Source: Anaerolineales bacterium (GTDB taxonomy: Bacteria; Chloroflexota; Anaerolineae; Anaerolineales; UBA11579). From it: a stretch of 64,000 nucleotides of DNA. The notes beneath the pieces were generated by a model that saw nothing but the letters and a program-made list of their open reading frames with translations, did no database searches and was not told the DNA's origin. The first letter of the stretch is position 1. Each line of letters opens with the position of its first letter. This document shows positions 34,531-42,341 of this stretch, piece after piece. The position numbers and the translations under genes are program-made. The stretch is taken from contig JAHBVE010000002.1 of the NCBI GenBank assembly GCA_019637675.1, positions 333,797-397,796 on the forward strand. The letters run 5' to 3'.

Positions 34531-34914
34531 GTGAAGACCTCCCAGATCCAACTACCGCCGGATGGTGACTGGCGCGCGACCCTGGCACGCATCCGCGGCG
34601 GCACGCAGGGCCGCGTGATCCTGCTGTGGCCGGAGCGCGGCGAGCCGCGCGCCCCACGCCTGGTGCTGCAGCTAGCCGCCCGCCGCTGCCAGCGCCTGCG
34701 GGTGCCGCTGGCGCTGGTCACCAGCAAGCCGGATATCCGCGCCATGGCGGATGAATTCGGCATCCCCACCTTTGGCAACGCCCGCCAGGCGCGCAAAGAG
34801 AGCTGGGACCTGCCGCCCAAGGTGAGTATGCCCAAGCCGGCCCTGACCATGGAAGGCATCTACCTGCGCATCATGGCCGAGGAGCGCCGGGCGAAGTTGG
34901 CGGGGTTGGAGTAG
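34531..34914 (+). CDS. Small basic protein, possible baseplate-J-type N-terminal domain standing alone
   Basis: 127 residues from GTG. The layout GDWRATLARIRGGTQGRVILL, then a basic strand-helix RLVLQLAARRCQRLRVPLALVTS and MADEFGIPTFGNARQARK resembles a domain seen in Chloroflexota fused to larger cell-surface or baseplate-J proteins; here only that domain is present, with no membrane helix, and a 25-residue tail follows. That family link is from memory and uncertain. TATACT (34519-34524) is six bases before the GTG, fixing the start and predicting leaderless expression. Confidence 0.7.
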   Translation: MKTSQIQLPPDGDWRATLARIRGGTQGRVILLWPERGEPRAPRLVLQLAARRCQRLRVPLALVTSKPDIRAMADEFGIPTFGNARQARKESWDLPPKVSMPKPALTMEGIYLRIMAEERRAKLAGLE

Positions 34915-34916
34915 CC

Positions 34917-34945
34917 GCAGATAAACGTGGATAAACGCAGATAAA
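34917..34945. repeat. GATAAACG short-unit repeat
   Basis: GCAGATAAACGTGGATAAAC then GCAGATAAACC: three near-direct copies of a 10-11 base unit. A related inverted form is at 49681-49751. Confidence 0.55.
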
Positions 34946-34948
34946 CCT

Positions 34949-35030
34949 CACCACAAAGGCACAAAGTTCACAAAGTAAGGCCGCTGTTAACTGCTTTCCT
35001 TTGTGCCCTTTGTGTCTTTGTGGTTAAACT
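34949..35030. repeat. CCACAAAG/CTTTGTGG palindrome, copy 2, carrying the ruvX -10
   Basis: Left arm CACCACAAAGGCACAAAG, right arm CTTTGTGTCTTTGTGG, then TTAAACT. The terminal TAAACT (35025-35030) is eight bases before the ruvX ATG, with TTGTGC 18 bases upstream of it, also inside the repeat. Confidence 0.75.
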
Positions 35031-35038
35031 TGTTATCG

Positions 35039-35440
35039 ATGAGAGTATTAGCCGTTGACCCAGGCGACAAGCGCATCGGCCTCGCCCTGAGCGATGCCAG
35101 CGGCACTATCGCCAGCCCCTTGCAGGTGCTGGCGCACGAGAGCCGCACGGCCGACGCGGCCCGCATCGCTGCCCTGGCGGCGGAGCACGCCGCCGAGCGC
35201 ATCATCGTCGGCCAGGCCTTCGGCGAGGACGGCCAGCCGAACTACAGCGGGCGCAAAGCCGCCCGGCTGGCGGGCGCCCTGCGGGCAGCCACCAGCATCC
35301 CGGTGCAACTGTGGGAAGAGAGCTTCAGCACGCAGGAAGCACTGGCGGCCCGCCGCGCCCTGGGCGCCGGCACGCAGGCTATTGACGCCAGCGCCGCGGC
35401 GGTGATCTTGCAGGGCTATCTTGACGAAAGCAATCGATAG
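35039..35440 (+). CDS. ruvX: Putative pre-16S rRNA nuclease / Holliday junction resolvase-like (YqgF)
   Basis: 133 residues, RNase-H-like fold. MRVLAVDPGDKRIGLALSD holds the first catalytic Asp, ERIIVGQAFGEDG (family VVG.P) the second region, VQLWEESFSTQEA the Glu, and AIDASAAAVILQGYL the last Asp. YqgF matures the 5' end of 16S rRNA. The frame continues upstream into the repeat, but homology begins at this ATG. It precedes mltG, a common pairing. Its apparent -10 is part of the repeat. Confidence 0.92.
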   Translation: MRVLAVDPGDKRIGLALSDASGTIASPLQVLAHESRTADAARIAALAAEHAAERIIVGQAFGEDGQPNYSGRKAARLAGALRAATSIPVQLWEESFSTQEALAARRALGAGTQAIDASAAAVILQGYLDESNR

Positions 35441-35456
35441 AAGATCAAAAAAGCAT

Positions 35457-35561
35457 CACCACAAAGCCACGAAGCACACAAAGAAACCAATTAAGGGCTA
35501 ATTACCAATCTCCAATCCCCGCTTTCGTTCTTTGTGCTCTTTGTGTCTTTGTGGTTAAACT
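35457..35561. repeat. CCACAAAG/CTTTGTGG palindrome, copy 3, carrying the mltG -10
   Basis: Left arm CACCACAAAGCCACGAAG, right arm CTTTGTGTCTTTGTGG, again ending TTAAACT. TAAACT (35556-35561) is six bases before the mltG ATG, the same spacing as the leaderless promoters elsewhere. Confidence 0.75.
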
Positions 35562-35567
35562 TTCTCT

Positions 35568-36683
35568 ATGCGTACCCTCATCGCCCTCGGTTTCGTAACC
35601 CTGCTCGCCTTCCTGGCCTTCCTCGGCGGCAGCACCTTGCTGGCCCGCGCCGAATCCCTGTTCGGCCCGCCCTCGCCGGCCCTGAACGCCTTCCAACGCG
35701 TGCGCATCGGCATGGAGCTGGGCTGGCGCGCTGAGGCGCTGCGCCGCCCAGTGGACCCGGCGGCTGTGCCCGCTCCCTTCATCATCCCCCAGGGCGAAGC
35801 CACCCGCCAGATCGTCTCGCACCTGTGGGAGGACAACCTGATCCACGAGGGCCAGTTGTTCAGCAACTATCTCTTCTACACCGGCAAGGATACGCAGCTG
35901 CAGGCTGGCACCTTTCAACTCAGCGCGGCGATGAGCGCGGTCGAGATCGCCGAGGCGCTGCTCGACCCCACGCCAGAGCATGTGACCCTGGTGATCCTGC
36001 CCGGCTGGCGGCTGGAGGAGATCGCCGCCAGCCTGCCCAGCGCGGGCGTGAATGTCCCGCCCGAGGAATTCGTGCGCCTGGCGAGCTCCACGCCCAACGA
36101 CCTGGCGTTGTACGCCGAGATGCCGATCGGCTCGACGCTGGAAGGCTTCTTGCTGCCGGGCAACTACGAGATCCCGCGCGAAGCGGGCGCCATTGACCTG
36201 CTGCTGACCCTGCTGGACAGTGAGGTCTTCTCAGCGCAAATGACGCCGGAGCTGGTGGCCGGTTTCCAGGCCCAGGGGCTCAGCATCTACGACGCACTGA
36301 TCCTGGCGTCCATTGTCGAGCGCGAATCGGTCATCGCGTCTGAAATGCCGCTGATCGCTTCGGTGTTCCACAACCGGCTGGATATTGGGATGAAACTGCA
36401 AGCCGACCCCACCGTGCAGTACGCGGTGGGCTACGATGACCGCGGCCAGTGGTGGCCCAGCCCGCTCACGGCGGCTGACCTGCAGTTCGACTCGCCTTAT
36501 AACACCTACCTCTACGCTGGCCTGCCGCCCAGCCCCATCGCCGCCCCTAGCGCCGGGGCGCTGCAGGCGGTCGCCTTCCCCGCCGCCTCGCCCTATTACT
36601 ACTTCCAGGCCGCCTGTGACGGCTCCGGGGCGCACATGTTCGCAGTCACCTACGAGGAGCACCTAACCAACAACTGCCACTAG
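35568..36683 (+). CDS. mltG: Endolytic transglycosylase MltG
   Basis: 371 residues. An N-terminal membrane helix (about 5-24) and an extracytoplasmic YceG domain. The catalytic Glu is E251 in LASIVERESVIASEMPLIASVFHNRL; KLQADPTVQYAVG and SPYNTYLYAGLPPSPI complete the signature. It cleaves nascent glycan strands during peptidoglycan synthesis. Expression is predicted to be leaderless from the repeat-borne TAAACT. No recognisable Shine-Dalgarno is present. Confidence 0.94.
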   Translation: MRTLIALGFVTLLAFLAFLGGSTLLARAESLFGPPSPALNAFQRVRIGMELGWRAEALRRPVDPAAVPAPFIIPQGEATRQIVSHLWEDNLIHEGQLFSNYLFYTGKDTQLQAGTFQLSAAMSAVEIAEALLDPTPEHVTLVILPGWRLEEIAASLPSAGVNVPPEEFVRLASSTPNDLALYAEMPIGSTLEGFLLPGNYEIPREAGAIDLLLTLLDSEVFSAQMTPELVAGFQAQGLSIYDALILASIVERESVIASEMPLIASVFHNRLDIGMKLQADPTVQYAVGYDDRGQWWPSPLTAADLQFDSPYNTYLYAGLPPSPIAAPSAGALQAVAFPAASPYYYFQAACDGSGAHMFAVTYEEHLTNNCH

Positions 36684-36719
36684 TGCTCTCGTTTGGTCGC
36701 TGGCGACTGAATACAAGAG

Positions 36720-36777
36720 TTGACATCTTCCCCGCAAGCATGTAGCATATATGCTATATTATGCACAATATATGCTA
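36720..36777 (+). promoter_or_regulatory. Promoter with paired palindromic operators for the ABC-XRE operon
   Basis: TTGACA (36720-36725), 17 bases, TAGCAT (36743-36748). The perfect palindrome TAGCATATATGCTA (36743-36756) covers the -10. A second half-copy, ATATATGCTA, ends at 36777, exactly 21 bases after the first ends, i.e. two helical turns. Binding by the XRE protein encoded third in the operon would repress it. Confidence 0.65.
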
Positions 36778-36805
36778 TGGTCTGAGCAAAGGATAGGGAA
36801 GCCAG

Positions 36806-37717
36806 ATGTCAAAGACAGATACAGCCATTCAAGTCACGGGCCTGCAGATGCGCTACGGGGCTCATGTGGTTCTCGATGGAGTTGATTTTGCTGTGCATCG
36901 TGGCGAAGTGCTGGTACTGCTTGGCCCCAACGGCGCGGGAAAAACAACCATCATAGAGATCCTGGAAGGCTTTCGTGGGCGCTCTGGCGGAAGTGTGAGC
37001 GTGCTCGGAAGCGACCCCGAACACGCCGATGAGGCCTGGCGCGCCCGAGTGGGCATCGTGCTGCAATCCTGGCGTGACCATTCGGCATGGCGAGTGCGAA
37101 AGCTGCTCGACCACTTTGGCAAGTACTTCGGACCCTACTCCACCGATGAGCGGGCGCGCCCGGTCGGCACGGATACGTTGCTTCAGCTTGTCGGCCTGAC
37201 GGATCATGCCCACAAAAAGGTGGGCGAACTTTCGGGCGGCATGCGCCGCCGGCTGGATGTAGCCATTGGGTTGGTGGGCAATCCTGAAGTGCTCTTTCTG
37301 GACGAGCCCACGGTGGGGTTTGACCCAAAGGCCAGGCGCGAATTCCATGACGTCATTCACCGCCTGGCTGATCTGCAGGGCACGACCATTCTGCTTTCCA
37401 CGCATGATCTCGACGAAGCCGAAAAGCTGAGTGACCGCATTCTCATCCTGGCCGGTGGCAAGATCGTCGCCAACGGGAGCGCCGACCAGCTTAGAAAAGA
37501 ATTCTCCGATCAAACAGAGGTCATTTGGACACAGGACGATCAGCGGCATGTCCACGCCGGCAGCGATGCAACCACCTTCGCGCGCAATCTGCTGGCTCAG
37601 CACCCTGAGGGCATTACGAATTTGGAGATTCGGAATGCAAGCCTGGAAGATACGTACATGACCATCGTGCAAACACATGAAACAACGCCCAGCCAGAAAG
37701 AGGGTAAGCAAGCATGA
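36806..37717 (+). CDS. ABC transporter ATPase
   Basis: 303 residues. Walker A GPNGAGKTTIIEIL, signature ELSGGMRRRLDVA, Walker B VLFLDEPTVGFDP, H-loop STHDLDEAEK. A C-terminal domain of about 80 residues follows (IVANGSADQLRKEF onward), as in exporters of the NatA/CcmA style. It is translationally coupled to the permease (ATGA overlap) and under a palindrome-covered promoter. Base composition is a little lower in GC than the flanking genes, hinting at a transferred cassette. Confidence 0.92.
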   Translation: MSKTDTAIQVTGLQMRYGAHVVLDGVDFAVHRGEVLVLLGPNGAGKTTIIEILEGFRGRSGGSVSVLGSDPEHADEAWRARVGIVLQSWRDHSAWRVRKLLDHFGKYFGPYSTDERARPVGTDTLLQLVGLTDHAHKKVGELSGGMRRRLDVAIGLVGNPEVLFLDEPTVGFDPKARREFHDVIHRLADLQGTTILLSTHDLDEAEKLSDRILILAGGKIVANGSADQLRKEFSDQTEVIWTQDDQRHVHAGSDATTFARNLLAQHPEGITNLEIRNASLEDTYMTIVQTHETTPSQKEGKQA

Positions 37718-38544
37718 AACCAATCACAAGTGTAGTCCGGCTCGGTTTGACGCGGGGATGGATCGAATTTTGGATGAACGCCCTGTCCTTACAAGGGCTG
37801 ATCGGCCTGTTTCTCGCCCCTACCATTCTCTTGGCCCTGCTTTGGATGTTTCGCGTCAGAGAAGTCGAAGGGATTTCCTTTGCGCTACTAATGCTGCCTG
37901 GCTTTCTAACTCTGCAACTAACCCAGGAGGGGCTCATGGGGGTTGCCAACAAGCTCGCCTTTGACCGCGAGGATGGCACGCTTCTGCGCGCCAAAGCGCT
38001 GCCACAGGGTATGCCAGCCTATTTGATCGCGCGGGTTGTCGTTATCATCCTCTCCGCGTTCGTGAGCTTAATGCTCGTGATCATTCCGGGCTTGTTCATA
38101 GTGCCCAGCCTGGCAACCGTCGGCGTATCTGGTTTCGTAACTTTGGTATGGGTGTTGGCGCTGGGGTTTCTGGCACTCGCTCCGATAGGGGCAGTCATTG
38201 GCGCCATCGTTAAAAGCCCTAGCGGGGCCGTTGGCCTGAGCATTTTGCCCATGGGAATAATGATCGGCATTTCGGGCATTTTTTACCCGCTCAAGGCGCT
38301 ACCCGTGATCAGCGAGATCTTTCCAGTGTATTGGATTGGTCTTGGGATTCGATCAGCCTTACTGCCTGAAATGGCCGCAGCCGCTGAGCTCGGAGGTTCG
38401 TGGCGGCCTCTTGAAACCGCGCTCGTGCTTGGCGCTTGGGCCGCGGCAGGTTTGTTGCTGGCGCCCGGCTTTCTGCGCCGCATGGCTCGCCGTGCCTCAG
38501 GCAGCGAAATGGAGGCAGGCAGACGGCGCTATACTCAGAGCTAG
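37714..38544 (+). CDS. ABC-2 type permease
   Basis: 276 residues with six hydrophobic helices. The C-terminal half has FPVYWIGLGIRSALLPEMA, an arrangement seen in ABC-2 permeases. The start overlaps the ATPase stop by four bases. Partner of the ATPase at 36806; the exported substrate is unknown, drug or peptide export being usual for this layout. Confidence 0.88.
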   Translation: MKPITSVVRLGLTRGWIEFWMNALSLQGLIGLFLAPTILLALLWMFRVREVEGISFALLMLPGFLTLQLTQEGLMGVANKLAFDREDGTLLRAKALPQGMPAYLIARVVVIILSAFVSLMLVIIPGLFIVPSLATVGVSGFVTLVWVLALGFLALAPIGAVIGAIVKSPSGAVGLSILPMGIMIGISGIFYPLKALPVISEIFPVYWIGLGIRSALLPEMAAAAELGGSWRPLETALVLGAWAAAGLLLAPGFLRRMARRASGSEMEAGRRRYTQS

Positions 38545-38556
38545 AAGGCTATTTTT

Positions 38557-38793
38557 ATGGAGAGTGACGGCATTCTTTTTAACCGCATCGCCGTGTTGCG
38601 AGCGGAACGGCAGATATCGCGCCGTGAGCTAGCCAATGCGTTAAGCATCCACTACCAAACCGTAGGGTATCTCGAGCGCGGCGAGTTTAATCCCAGCTTG
38701 CAGCTTGCCCTGCGCATTGCGGATTACTTCGGGGTCTCGGTCGAGACTGTCTTCTCTCTAAAGCCGTTTGAAGGGATTGGCAAGTCCTCCTAA
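38557..38793 (+). CDS. XRE-family helix-turn-helix regulator
   Basis: 78 residues, single HTH: RISRRELANALSIHYQTVGYLERGEFNPSL. The C-terminal DYFGVSVETVFSL is typical of short Cro-like regulators (YgzD/YozG style). It is 12 bases after the permease, third in the operon. It probably binds the TAGCATATATGCTA sites that overlap the promoter 1.8 kb upstream and so autoregulates. Confidence 0.88.
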   Translation: MESDGILFNRIAVLRAERQISRRELANALSIHYQTVGYLERGEFNPSLQLALRIADYFGVSVETVFSLKPFEGIGKSS

Positions 38794-38840
38794 GGGTGCT
38801 GCGAGAAGGGGAAGTTCATCTTCGCGGTAAACTTAGCCCC

Positions 38841-40247
38841 ATGGCCCTCCCCGAATCCAAAGACCAGCGCGTTTATAACGACATCATCGGCACCATGGGC
38901 AACACCCCTCTGGTGCGCCTCAACAAGGTCACCAAGGGCGTCAAAGCCCCCTTGTACGCCAAGGTGGAGTTCTTCAACCCGGGCGGCTCGGTCAAAGACC
39001 GCATCGGCAAGAACATCATTGACGAGGCCGAGGCCAGCGGGAGGCTGAAGCCCGGCGGCACCATCGTCGAGGCCACCTCCGGCAATACCGGCGTGGGCCT
39101 GGCCATCGTGGCCGCCATCCGCGGCTACAAGTGCATCTTCGTCATGCCAGACAAGATGAGCCAGGAGAAGATCCAGCTGCTGCGCGCCTTTGGCGCCAAA
39201 GTGGTCATCACCCCTACCGCAGTAGCGCCGGAGGATCCGCGCTCCTACTACAAAGTCGCCAACCGCCTGGCCACCGAGACGCCCAACACCATCCTGGCCA
39301 ACCAGTACTACAACCCTGAGAACCCACGCAGCCATTACCTGACCACCGGCCCCGAGATCTGGGAGCAGACCGGCGGCAAGGTGACGGACGTGATCATCTC
39401 GATGGGCACCGGCGGCACCATCAGCGGCGTCGGCAAGTACCTCAAGGAAAAGAACCCGGATATTCGCATCATTGGCGTGGACCCGGTCGGCTCCATCCTC
39501 AAAGAGATCTGGGAGAACAAGGGCAAGATCCCACCTGGTGTCGAGGCCATCACCTACAAGGTGGAGGGCATCGGCGAGGACTTCCTGCCCGGCACGACCG
39601 ACCTCACTGTGGTGGATGACATCATCCGCGTCACCGACAAGGAGTGCTTTATCGTCACGCGACAACTCGTGAGCCAGGAAGGCATCTTCGCCGGCGGCTC
39701 CTCCGGGGCCGCTGTCGCCGGGGCGCTCAAGTATCTCGAGACCCTGCCGGCTGACCGCATCGCGGTAGTGATCCTGCCTGACTCGGGCAACCGTTACCTC
39801 ACCAAGCTGTTCGACGACAAGTGGATGCGCGAGAACGGCTTCCTCGACTCCGAATGGAGCGAAGCCACCCTGCGCGAGGTGCTGGGCGGCAAGAGCCTGA
39901 GCGAGCTCATCTCCGCCTCGGCCGAAGACCGCATTGCCGACGTAGTGAGCAAGATGAAGCAGTACGGCATCTCGCAGCTGCCGGTGGTGGACGCCGAAGG
40001 CCAGGTGAGCGGCATCGTGCGCGAAGGCGATCTGCTGACCCACCTGCTGGACTCCAAGAACGGCCGCCCGGGTGAAGACAGCATCGCCGCCCTGCTGCAG
40101 CCGGCGCCCAACAGCCTGCCCGCCAGCACCCTGCTGCCCGATGCCATGCAAGAGATCGTGCGCAACAACGCCGTGCTGGTCAACGATGGCGGCCGCCTGG
40201 TCGGTATCCTCACCAAGATCGATGTGCTGGATTTCATCAACGGGTAG
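38841..40247 (+). CDS. PLP-dependent cystathionine beta-synthase/cysteine synthase with CBS pair
   Basis: 468 residues. Residues 1-330 are a fold-II PLP enzyme: NPGGSVKDRIGKN has the PLP Lys, EATSGNTGVGLA the substrate loop, GTGGTISGVGKYLKE the phosphate loop. Residues 345-467 form two CBS domains (MKQYGISQLPVVDAEGQV, and VLVNDGGRLVGILTKIDVLD), which in relatives bind adenosine ligands. It could make cystathionine from homocysteine and serine, or cysteine from an activated serine. TAAACT (38828-38833) is seven bases before the ATG; upstream in-frame codons are not used. Confidence 0.9.
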   Translation: MALPESKDQRVYNDIIGTMGNTPLVRLNKVTKGVKAPLYAKVEFFNPGGSVKDRIGKNIIDEAEASGRLKPGGTIVEATSGNTGVGLAIVAAIRGYKCIFVMPDKMSQEKIQLLRAFGAKVVITPTAVAPEDPRSYYKVANRLATETPNTILANQYYNPENPRSHYLTTGPEIWEQTGGKVTDVIISMGTGGTISGVGKYLKEKNPDIRIIGVDPVGSILKEIWENKGKIPPGVEAITYKVEGIGEDFLPGTTDLTVVDDIIRVTDKECFIVTRQLVSQEGIFAGGSSGAAVAGALKYLETLPADRIAVVILPDSGNRYLTKLFDDKWMRENGFLDSEWSEATLREVLGGKSLSELISASAEDRIADVVSKMKQYGISQLPVVDAEGQVSGIVREGDLLTHLLDSKNGRPGEDSIAALLQPAPNSLPASTLLPDAMQEIVRNNAVLVNDGGRLVGILTKIDVLDFING

Positions 40248-40267
40248 CTGGCAGTCTACATTTGACA

Positions 40268-40312
40268 GTCAACAGAAAGTGAGCAGTGATTAGTGAACAG
40301 TGATCAGGTGAC
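40268..40312. repeat. AGTGAGCAGTGA dispersed repeat
   Basis: Contains AGTGAGCAGTGATTAGTGAA and GATCAGGTGACC, a variant of the element at 4710-4777 in reverse orientation. Otherwise the 129-base gap before 40377 has nothing recognisable. Confidence 0.5.
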
Positions 40313-40376
40313 CATGCAACTAAGCCACCAGTTACTAGTTACGGGTTTTATTCATCCTTCATCCCTCATCCTTTAA

Positions 40377-41210
40377 ATGAGCCTCCCCACCCTCCGCATC
40401 GTCCCCTCGCCTGACCTCGTGCCGCACGAGTGGCACGACGATCAGCGCAGCCAGCCGCTCATCGAGCGGCTGCGCGCCAGCGGCGTGCTGCGCAACCCGC
40501 CCATGGTCACGCCGCTGCCAGATGGCAGCGGGCGTTACATGGTGCTGGATGGCGCCAACCGCACCAGCGCCCTCAACCACATGGGCATCCCCCACGCGCT
40601 CGTGCAAGTCGTGGAAGCGGATCACCCCGGGCTGGACCTGCACACCTGGAACCATGTGTTGTGGGATTGGGACGGCGCTGAGTTTTTGCAGGCGCTGAGC
40701 GAACTGCCGGATGTGACCCTGCGCGACATTGACCCCGGCGTGCGCCGCCCGCAGACCCGCTGGCCGATCAAGACCCTGGTGTGGGTGCAGACCCAGGACG
40801 GCAAGGCCCATATCGCCCGCAGCGTGCCGGGTGACCTGGCCAGCCGCACGCAGGCGCTCAACAGGATCGCCGAGCTGTACGCCAAGAAAGCGGTCGTAGA
40901 CCGCACCACCGCCCAGCAAGTGCGCGAGCTGCACGGCAAGTATGAGAACCTGACCGCCATCGTGGTCTACCCGCCCTTCAAAGTCAGCGAGGTGCTGGAG
41001 CTGTGCGCCGCCGGCGTGCTGCTACCGCCCGGCATTACCCGCTTCACGGTGTCGCCGCGCGCCCTGCGCGTCAACTACTCGCTGGATGAGCTTTCGGCGA
41101 ATAAGTCACTGGAAGAAAAGAACGAAGCCCTGCAGCGCTGGGTCAACGAGCGCACCGCCCGCAAAGGCGTGCGCTATTACGCCGAGCCCACCGTGCTCTA
41201 CGACGAATAA
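40377..41210 (+). CDS. ParB-fold protein, candidate free-serine kinase (SerK/SbnI-like)
   Basis: 277 residues. The N-terminal domain has a ParB/sulfiredoxin-type nucleotide motif: PLPDGSGRYMVLDGANRTSA and a downstream HALVQVVE strand, but there is no partner-binding or HTH domain as in chromosomal ParB. The C-terminal part (EVLELCAAGVLLPPGITRFTV) resembles the second domain of SerK/SbnI proteins, which phosphorylate free L-serine. It follows the PLP synthase gene, and O-phosphoserine is a substrate for some cysteine synthases, so a two-step pathway is plausible. Function is inferred from fold and context only. Confidence 0.72.
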   Translation: MSLPTLRIVPSPDLVPHEWHDDQRSQPLIERLRASGVLRNPPMVTPLPDGSGRYMVLDGANRTSALNHMGIPHALVQVVEADHPGLDLHTWNHVLWDWDGAEFLQALSELPDVTLRDIDPGVRRPQTRWPIKTLVWVQTQDGKAHIARSVPGDLASRTQALNRIAELYAKKAVVDRTTAQQVRELHGKYENLTAIVVYPPFKVSEVLELCAAGVLLPPGITRFTVSPRALRVNYSLDELSANKSLEEKNEALQRWVNERTARKGVRYYAEPTVLYDE

Positions 41211-41219
41211 GCTCGCGTC

Positions 41220-42341
41220 CTAGTCCGGCACGCCAACCAGCGGCGGCTCGGCCGGCAGCTCAAAGCTATACCCATCGCGCCCCATGAAATGGAAATACGT
41301 CACCGCGCCGGGCTTGATCTCGATTTCGGCGCGCCACCAGATCGAATACAGCGGGATGGCGACTTCGTAGCGGCCGGCAGGCAGGTTGGTCAGCACCAGG
41401 TTCTCTTTGTAATACGGGTCTGATTGCAAGCGGAAGCTGGTGAAGTAGGTGTAGTTGGTGAACAACTCGCCGGTATCCAGTGAGCGCACTTCGGTCAGCC
41501 AGTTGAGCAGCAGTTGATCGCGTTCGTTGGCTACCCGTCCCACCAGCACCCCGTGCCCTTCAGGCGGGGCCAGCCAAAGCTCCGGGTTGTAGGTGAAGTT
41601 GGTGGTGTTAGTGCCCGTGCGCACTTCAAAATGCAAGTGCGGCCCGGTGGAGAGGCCGGTATTGCCTGACAGGCCGATCAGCTCACCTTGCTTGACCTGC
41701 TGTCCAACTTCAACGCTCACGCTGGTCAGGTGCGCGTACACCGTCCAGATGCGGTCACCGTTGTAGCCAAAATTGTGGCGGATCACGATCGAGATGCCGT
41801 AGGGGTCATCCAAAAAATACGGCGAGTTATAGGTCTGCCCGTAGCTGGCCCACACGATCGTGCCGTCGCCGGCGGCGCGCACCGGCGTGCCGGGGTCTAG
41901 CCCCACATCCAGCCCCAGATGCGGCTCGCGGCGGTTGGTGCCGGCCTCCTGCCGCGCCCCATAGCGCTGGCTCGGTGAATACAGGCCGATGTGGGCGTTC
42001 GCCACCGGAAAGGTGAAATAGAAATGGTCGAACACGCTGAGCGCCACCGGCGCCTGCACAGCCGGGAAGCCTGAGAGCGCAGGCTGGGTTGGCTGAACTG
42101 CGGCGCCTGCCAGCGGGAACGGCGCCAGCGTGGGCGCGGCGTAGGTGGGCCATTCCAAGCTGGGCAGCGTGGCGGTGGGCGGCGGCGTATCGCTGGGCGC
42201 GACGAACTGGGTATGCGTCGGCAGCGGCGTGTTGGTGTCGGTGGCCGCCGGGCTGGCGCTGGGCTGCGCCGCCGCTGGGGCGCAACCCACCAGCGCCAGG
42301 GCGGCCAGAGCGGCGAGCGGGAACAGACGCACTGGGCTCAT
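41220..42341 (-). CDS. M23 peptidase lipoprotein
   Basis: 373 residues. Lipobox LALVGC, then a Thr/Pro-rich linker (about 25-75). The LytM-type M23 domain has HLGLD (HxxxD) and HLHFEV (HxH) zinc ligands. A C-terminal beta-sandwich (about 265-373) resembles carboxypeptidase-regulatory or Ig-like folds. It likely cleaves peptidoglycan peptides or acts on the envelope. The ATG overlaps the stop of the TolB-like gene (ATGA), so the two are coupled. Confidence 0.9.
   Translation of the reverse strand: MSPVRLFPLAALAALALVGCAPAAAQPSASPAATDTNTPLPTHTQFVAPSDTPPPTATLPSLEWPTYAAPTLAPFPLAGAAVQPTQPALSGFPAVQAPVALSVFDHFYFTFPVANAHIGLYSPSQRYGARQEAGTNRREPHLGLDVGLDPGTPVRAAGDGTIVWASYGQTYNSPYFLDDPYGISIVIRHNFGYNGDRIWTVYAHLTSVSVEVGQQVKQGELIGLSGNTGLSTGPHLHFEVRTGTNTTNFTYNPELWLAPPEGHGVLVGRVANERDQLLLNWLTEVRSLDTGELFTNYTYFTSFRLQSDPYYKENLVLTNLPAGRYEVAIPLYSIWWRAEIEIKPGAVTYFHFMGRDGYSFELPAEPPLVGVPD

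Noticed and set aside
40377-41210. Chromosome-partition ParB for the SerK-like gene
   Set aside because: Has the ParB nucleotide fold but no HTH, no dimer domain and no parA or parS nearby.
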